From: M3007 sp964484205
GTDB lineage: Bacteria; Bacteroidota; Bacteroidia; Chitinophagales; Saprospiraceae
DNA length: 64,000 nt
NCBI GenBank assembly: GCA_964484205.1
Contig: CAZAEZ010000007.1
Coordinates: forward strand, 62,001 to 126,000
Direction: 5' to 3'
Shown here: piece after piece, positions 61,136-64,000 of the stretch
Numbering within the stretch: position 1 is the first letter of the stretch
Layout: each line of letters opens with the position of its first letter
The notes under the pieces: model-generated
Seen by the model: the letters and a program-made list of their open reading frames with translations, nothing else
What the model was told of the DNA's origin: nothing
The model's database searches: none
Position numbers and translations under genes: made by a program

Positions 61136-63235
61136 TTATTTTCTGACGTTGGTTACGACTTTAAAATTGGCGCCCATCAATTGCAGGGTGCGCGACGAGG
61201 TGCCGGCTGTTTTTTGAATTTGGGCGTAATGCCCCAGATTAGCGCCGGTGGGTACGTTGGTAGCAATCGTGCCCACGCTCACACCATCAATGAAGCCTTC
61301 CACCTGCGCTCCACTGGGATCGATAACCACTTTGATGGATTGCGGCGAAGTAGTACTGTTGGTCGGCGCTATTCCGGTGTTGATCACCGTCTCGGTATCG
61401 CTAGCGCGGGCGACCAGTTGAAAATTCCCGGAGTTAACCGCATCGGTGTAGCGGAAATACACGCCGTTGGAAGGCTCGCCCGCAGGGTTGCTGCTGTTCA
61501 TCCAGCCGATACGAACGGTGAAGGTGTTGGTGCCGTCGGAAAAATCGCTCAGGCTGGCGTTGTAGGTGCAGGCCAGGTAGGTGTTGTCCGAAGGCCGCAC
61601 GTACTGCGAAGTCGAGCCGATGCTACCCGAGCCGGTGGCCGAAGAACTGGTGGAAATGCCCGATGCGGCGAAGGGACTCGAACCCAAACCGGCGCCTGAG
61701 CCACCACTGTTGGCTTTTACATAAAAGTCGCCCTGACTGGTGCTGGTACCGGTGTTACCGGCGACGCCGTGTCGAAACCAGCCCATGGTGACATAGTCGT
61801 TTTTACCTGCCAATGCCGGCCTGGACAGGCATTTCCAGCGGCTGGCGCTGTTGTCGTAGTAGAGTTGCACGCCTTCGCGGGGAAAAATGAACAGGTCGTC
61901 GCTGTCAAAATCAAAGCGGTTGGCGGCTGTGGAGGCCACCGATTCGTTTTTGAGCAGCAGCGTGTAGTTTCCCACATTTAAAATGGTAATGGTGCGCATG
62001 CTCGCGCCGCCGGCCAGACCGGTGATTTTCCGGAAAGTGGCATCCGTTTGCACGCGGATTACCGCGGCTGTGGATAGTCCGGAGGGATTGTAGTTGTCTT
62101 GATTGGCGGTGATTTGAGCCGGGGAAATTTCATCGGTGTAGCTACTACCGCCACCGCCGGCGCCAAATTGCACCCAAGCCGAGCCGTCGTAGCCTTCAAA
62201 CTTGTTGTCGGAGGTATTGAAACGCAGGATACCCTGACTGGTCGCGGGCCGCTGGGCCGAAGTGCCTTTGGGCAAACGAACGGCGTCGCTGCCAGTAATA
62301 TCCAGCGAATAAACCGGCGCAGCATTGCCAATTCCGGCCTGCCCATCGTCGCCGACAAAAAATCCGGGTGTTCCGTTGGTGTTGTACACGCCAAATGCAT
62401 TGGTCGAACCGGTATTGCCCAAACCTACTACGGCCAGGCGTGGCATTGTTTCAGGAAACACTGTGCCGTTGCCAATCAGGCTATAGCCGCCAACCGTTTC
62501 CAGGGCGTACAAATTGGCTGCGCTCAGGACATTGGCGGCCAGGTAGAGCATGCGCGTTTTGCCGTTGGCGCCACCCGTTTGGTTGATCGTGCCGACCACT
62601 TCCACCAGATTCACCTGGGCATTACCGCTGGTGGGCGCAAAGCCGCCGGCAAAAGAAACCAGGGCGCTTGAACCGGAAGTAGCGGTCGAAATCACCGAAG
62701 TGGGCTGGTACAAGCGGGCATCGAGTAAAAAGGAAGAACCGTAGTCAAAGCCGAGCCGGCCAATGCCTGTGCCTTGAAAATAGCCGCCATTGGTGATGCG
62801 GCTGCGCTCGGTATCGCCGCTGTCAAAACCCTGAAAAGCGTAGGTGGTATTGTTGGTATTGCTGCCTTTTACGACAATGCGCCCGGTAGCCGCCGGCGGT
62901 TGGCCGATTTGCAATTCCAAGCCGGCATTGTCCCAGTTCAGGTTTGCCGATCCGCCCAGGGCCGTAGTGTTGTTAAACTGAATATTGCCGGTGCTGCCGC
63001 CAAGGGTCAGCCCGATTGTGTTGCCGGAAATGGAAATACCGGTGGAGCCGGAAAGGAAATTTTCTGCATCGGTCCATACCGTAGCCCCGCTGCTGTTGGT
63101 CACCAACAGACGGCTGGAGGACGCCGACGGCCGCAACAGCCGCGTAGCATCCACCCGGGTGGATTGCCCCGGACAAACCGTTGCTATGGCCAAAGCCAGT
63201 AGCAGCGTTCCTATTTTCCACCAGAAATACTGCAT
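61136..63235 (-). CDS. Secreted fibre/adhesin-like protein
   Basis: A 699-aa protein with a clear signal peptide (IGTLLLALAIATVCPGQS, cleavage near 23). The mature part is rich in Gly, Asn, Ser and Thr, with repeated short beta strands typical of phage tail fibres (GNIQFNNTTALGGSANLNWDN; RLPKGTSAQRPATSQGILRFNT; NKFEGYDGSAWVQFGAGG near 330-370). The last 230 residues look like a lectin-type beta sandwich (YVTMGWFRHGVAG..., IDGVSVGTIATN). A fibre with a signal peptide is odd for a cytoplasmic tailed phage and fits an exported or extruded particle or a surface adhesin. No membrane anchor. Confidence 0.65.
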   Translation of the reverse strand: MQYFWWKIGTLLLALAIATVCPGQSTRVDATRLLRPSASSSRLLVTNSSGATVWTDAENFLSGSTGISISGNTIGLTLGGSTGNIQFNNTTALGGSANLNWDNAGLELQIGQPPAATGRIVVKGSNTNNTTYAFQGFDSGDTERSRITNGGYFQGTGIGRLGFDYGSSFLLDARLYQPTSVISTATSGSSALVSFAGGFAPTSGNAQVNLVEVVGTINQTGGANGKTRMLYLAANVLSAANLYALETVGGYSLIGNGTVFPETMPRLAVVGLGNTGSTNAFGVYNTNGTPGFFVGDDGQAGIGNAAPVYSLDITGSDAVRLPKGTSAQRPATSQGILRFNTSDNKFEGYDGSAWVQFGAGGGGSSYTDEISPAQITANQDNYNPSGLSTAAVIRVQTDATFRKITGLAGGASMRTITILNVGNYTLLLKNESVASTAANRFDFDSDDLFIFPREGVQLYYDNSASRWKCLSRPALAGKNDYVTMGWFRHGVAGNTGTSTSQGDFYVKANSGGSGAGLGSSPFAASGISTSSSATGSGSIGSTSQYVRPSDNTYLACTYNASLSDFSDGTNTFTVRIGWMNSSNPAGEPSNGVYFRYTDAVNSGNFQLVARASDTETVINTGIAPTNSTTSPQSIKVVIDPSGAQVEGFIDGVSVGTIATNVPTGANLGHYAQIQKTAGTSSRTLQLMGANFKVVTNVRK

Positions 63236-63534
63236 TGACGCGCTTTTTCGAGAATGTCGATCAGGGTTCGTTTTTCCTCGCGGGCCACGGACAGTTGGCG
63301 GCGCAGCATGACCAGTCGCTCCAGCAAGGCGATTTCGGTTTCCAGGGTGCCGACTTCATCGGATTTCTGCACTAAGTTCAACTGCACCTGGGCGGTGTCG
63401 AAGGGCACGGCGCGCCCGTTTTGGATTAACACGAAGGCGCTGTCGCGTTTTTCTACTTGGTAGTCGGGGGCGATTTGGGCGGTGGCGAGGCTGGAAAACA
63501 GCCCGAAAGTCAAAAGGAGCATGAGGGTTTTCAT
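63211..63534 (-). CDS. Small secreted coiled-coil protein
   Basis: A 107-aa protein with a signal peptide (MKTLMLLLTFGLFSSLATAQ, cleavage after residue 20). A beta-rich segment (YQVEKRDSAFVLIQNGRAV) is followed by a coiled coil (about 55-100, SDEVGTLETEIALLERLVML). The end overlaps the start of the fibre-like gene by 25 nt, so the two are made together and may form one complex. Confidence 0.65.
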   Translation of the reverse strand: MKTLMLLLTFGLFSSLATAQIAPDYQVEKRDSAFVLIQNGRAVPFDTAQVQLNLVQKSDEVGTLETEIALLERLVMLRRQLSVAREEKRTLIDILEKARQCSISGGK

Positions 63535-63555
63535 AGAAGCCGGATCAGCATGGGT

Positions 63556-64000
63556 TTAATTGATGGTGATTTTTTTGACTAATACTTTTTGTCCCGCTTG
63601 CACCTGATTCGCAAACGTGATCACACTACCCGACACCGTGATATCCTCCCCGGCGCCCCAGTCCAAATGCACGCCATCGAGAAACACCATGGTGTCGGTA
63701 GTCAAAGGCGTAAAGCCCGAAACCGTGACCGTAGAGGTAGCCGAAACCGGCACGTCCTCGTAGCGCTGAATGGTAACCGTAGGCGCTGCGGCACTGGAAG
63801 CAATAGTGATCGTGTTTCCGCTGCGACTTAGACTAATTCCGGAGCCTTGCGCAAGCGTGACGCTGCTGCCGCCCGTCAGGTTGATCGTGCGGTCGGAACC
63901 GGAACCATCGCCGGCGGTCAGGGCCTGGCTTTCGGTCAAAGTGGTGTTGGTTACGCTGCTGATGGTGCCGTCCGAATTGAGGGTAAACACCGGGATTTGC
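63556..64000 (-). CDS. C-terminal part of a fibre-like repeat protein (partial)
   Basis: The frame is open to the right edge of the window; the GTG at 63990 is internal. The visible 147 residues are Ser/Thr/Gly-rich beta repeats (TLNSDGTISSVTNTTLT, INLTGGSSVTLAQGSGISLS, VTVSGFTPLTTDTMVFLDG), ending DITVSGSVITFANQVQAGQKVLVKKI. This is the composition of phage or phage-like receptor-binding fibres. It precedes the coiled-coil and fibre genes in the same operon. Confidence 0.6.
   Translation of the reverse strand, partial: QIPVFTLNSDGTISSVTNTTLTESQALTAGDGSGSDRTINLTGGSSVTLAQGSGISLSRSGNTITIASSAAAPTVTIQRYEDVPVSATSTVTVSGFTPLTTDTMVFLDGVHLDWGAGEDITVSGSVITFANQVQAGQKVLVKKITIN

Noticed and set aside
61136..63235. 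T9SS cargo protein
   Set aside because: It has a signal peptide, but the C-terminus lacks the type A or B sorting pattern seen in the proteins at 294 and 12629.

Overview
The window looks like a Bacteroidota chromosome, probably from the Saprospiria, although the genus cannot be fixed from sequence alone. The evidence is two secreted proteins with type IX secretion (T9SS) C-terminal tails, a DUF2911 protein, a sortilin/BNR-repeat protein, few Shine-Dalgarno sites, and short palindromes at gene ends. From 1 to about 18.6 kb is ordinary chromosome: a methyltransferase tail, secreted proteins, a lipoprotein, an aminoacyl-tRNA-protein transferase-like protein, PEP carboxylase (ppc), a STAS protein, clpC, an esterase, a GNAT enzyme, a tocopherol-cyclase-like protein, chorismate synthase (aroC) and a thioredoxin-fold protein.

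A mobile element begins with the tyrosine recombinase at 18.8 kb and runs past the right edge. Its backbone is GC-rich, almost entirely on the minus strand, and tightly packed with many 4-nt ATGA overlaps. Read from right to left it encodes fibre-like secreted proteins, a series of small single-span membrane proteins, a rhodanese, an HNH/antitoxin-like pair, a cysteine-peptidoglycan-enzyme-like protein, a ParB-like/N6-adenine methyltransferase (41.1-43.4 kb), a strawberry-notch-type helicase (27.1-30.8 kb), two small accessory proteins, a CAU tRNA, a GH108 muramidase and an M15 peptidase. The methyltransferase and helicase together resemble a split version of the phage P1 DarB antirestriction protein. 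No capsid, terminase or conjugation gene is visible, so whether this is a phage, a membrane-containing virus or another integrative element stays open.

More AT-rich cargo sits between backbone genes. (1) Next to the integrase are two unrelated HEPN-like proteins and a small HTH-like protein. (2) At 30.97-39.29 kb is a tight four-gene plus-strand operon that I do not recognise as any named system: a RING-like zinc protein with Ig-like repeats, a DUF4407 membrane/coiled-coil protein, a large protein resembling an inactive STAND ATPase, and a protein with two SPFH-like modules. It is the best candidate here for an undescribed system. An IS256-family element with a clear 9-bp target duplication has landed directly behind it. 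(3) At 43.5-56.1 kb, after a UPF0175 antitoxin and a decayed PIN toxin, is a Druantia type II-like defence operon: a large unknown protein, a 1959-aa DUF1998-type helicase, an Fe-S PD-(D/E)XK nuclease and a C5-cytosine methyltransferase, extended by a Vsr mismatch endonuclease and an HNH nuclease.

The element therefore appears to carry antirestriction and lysis functions in its backbone and several host-defence systems as exchangeable cargo placed at backbone gene boundaries. All functional statements come from motif reading and family knowledge; no database search was run.
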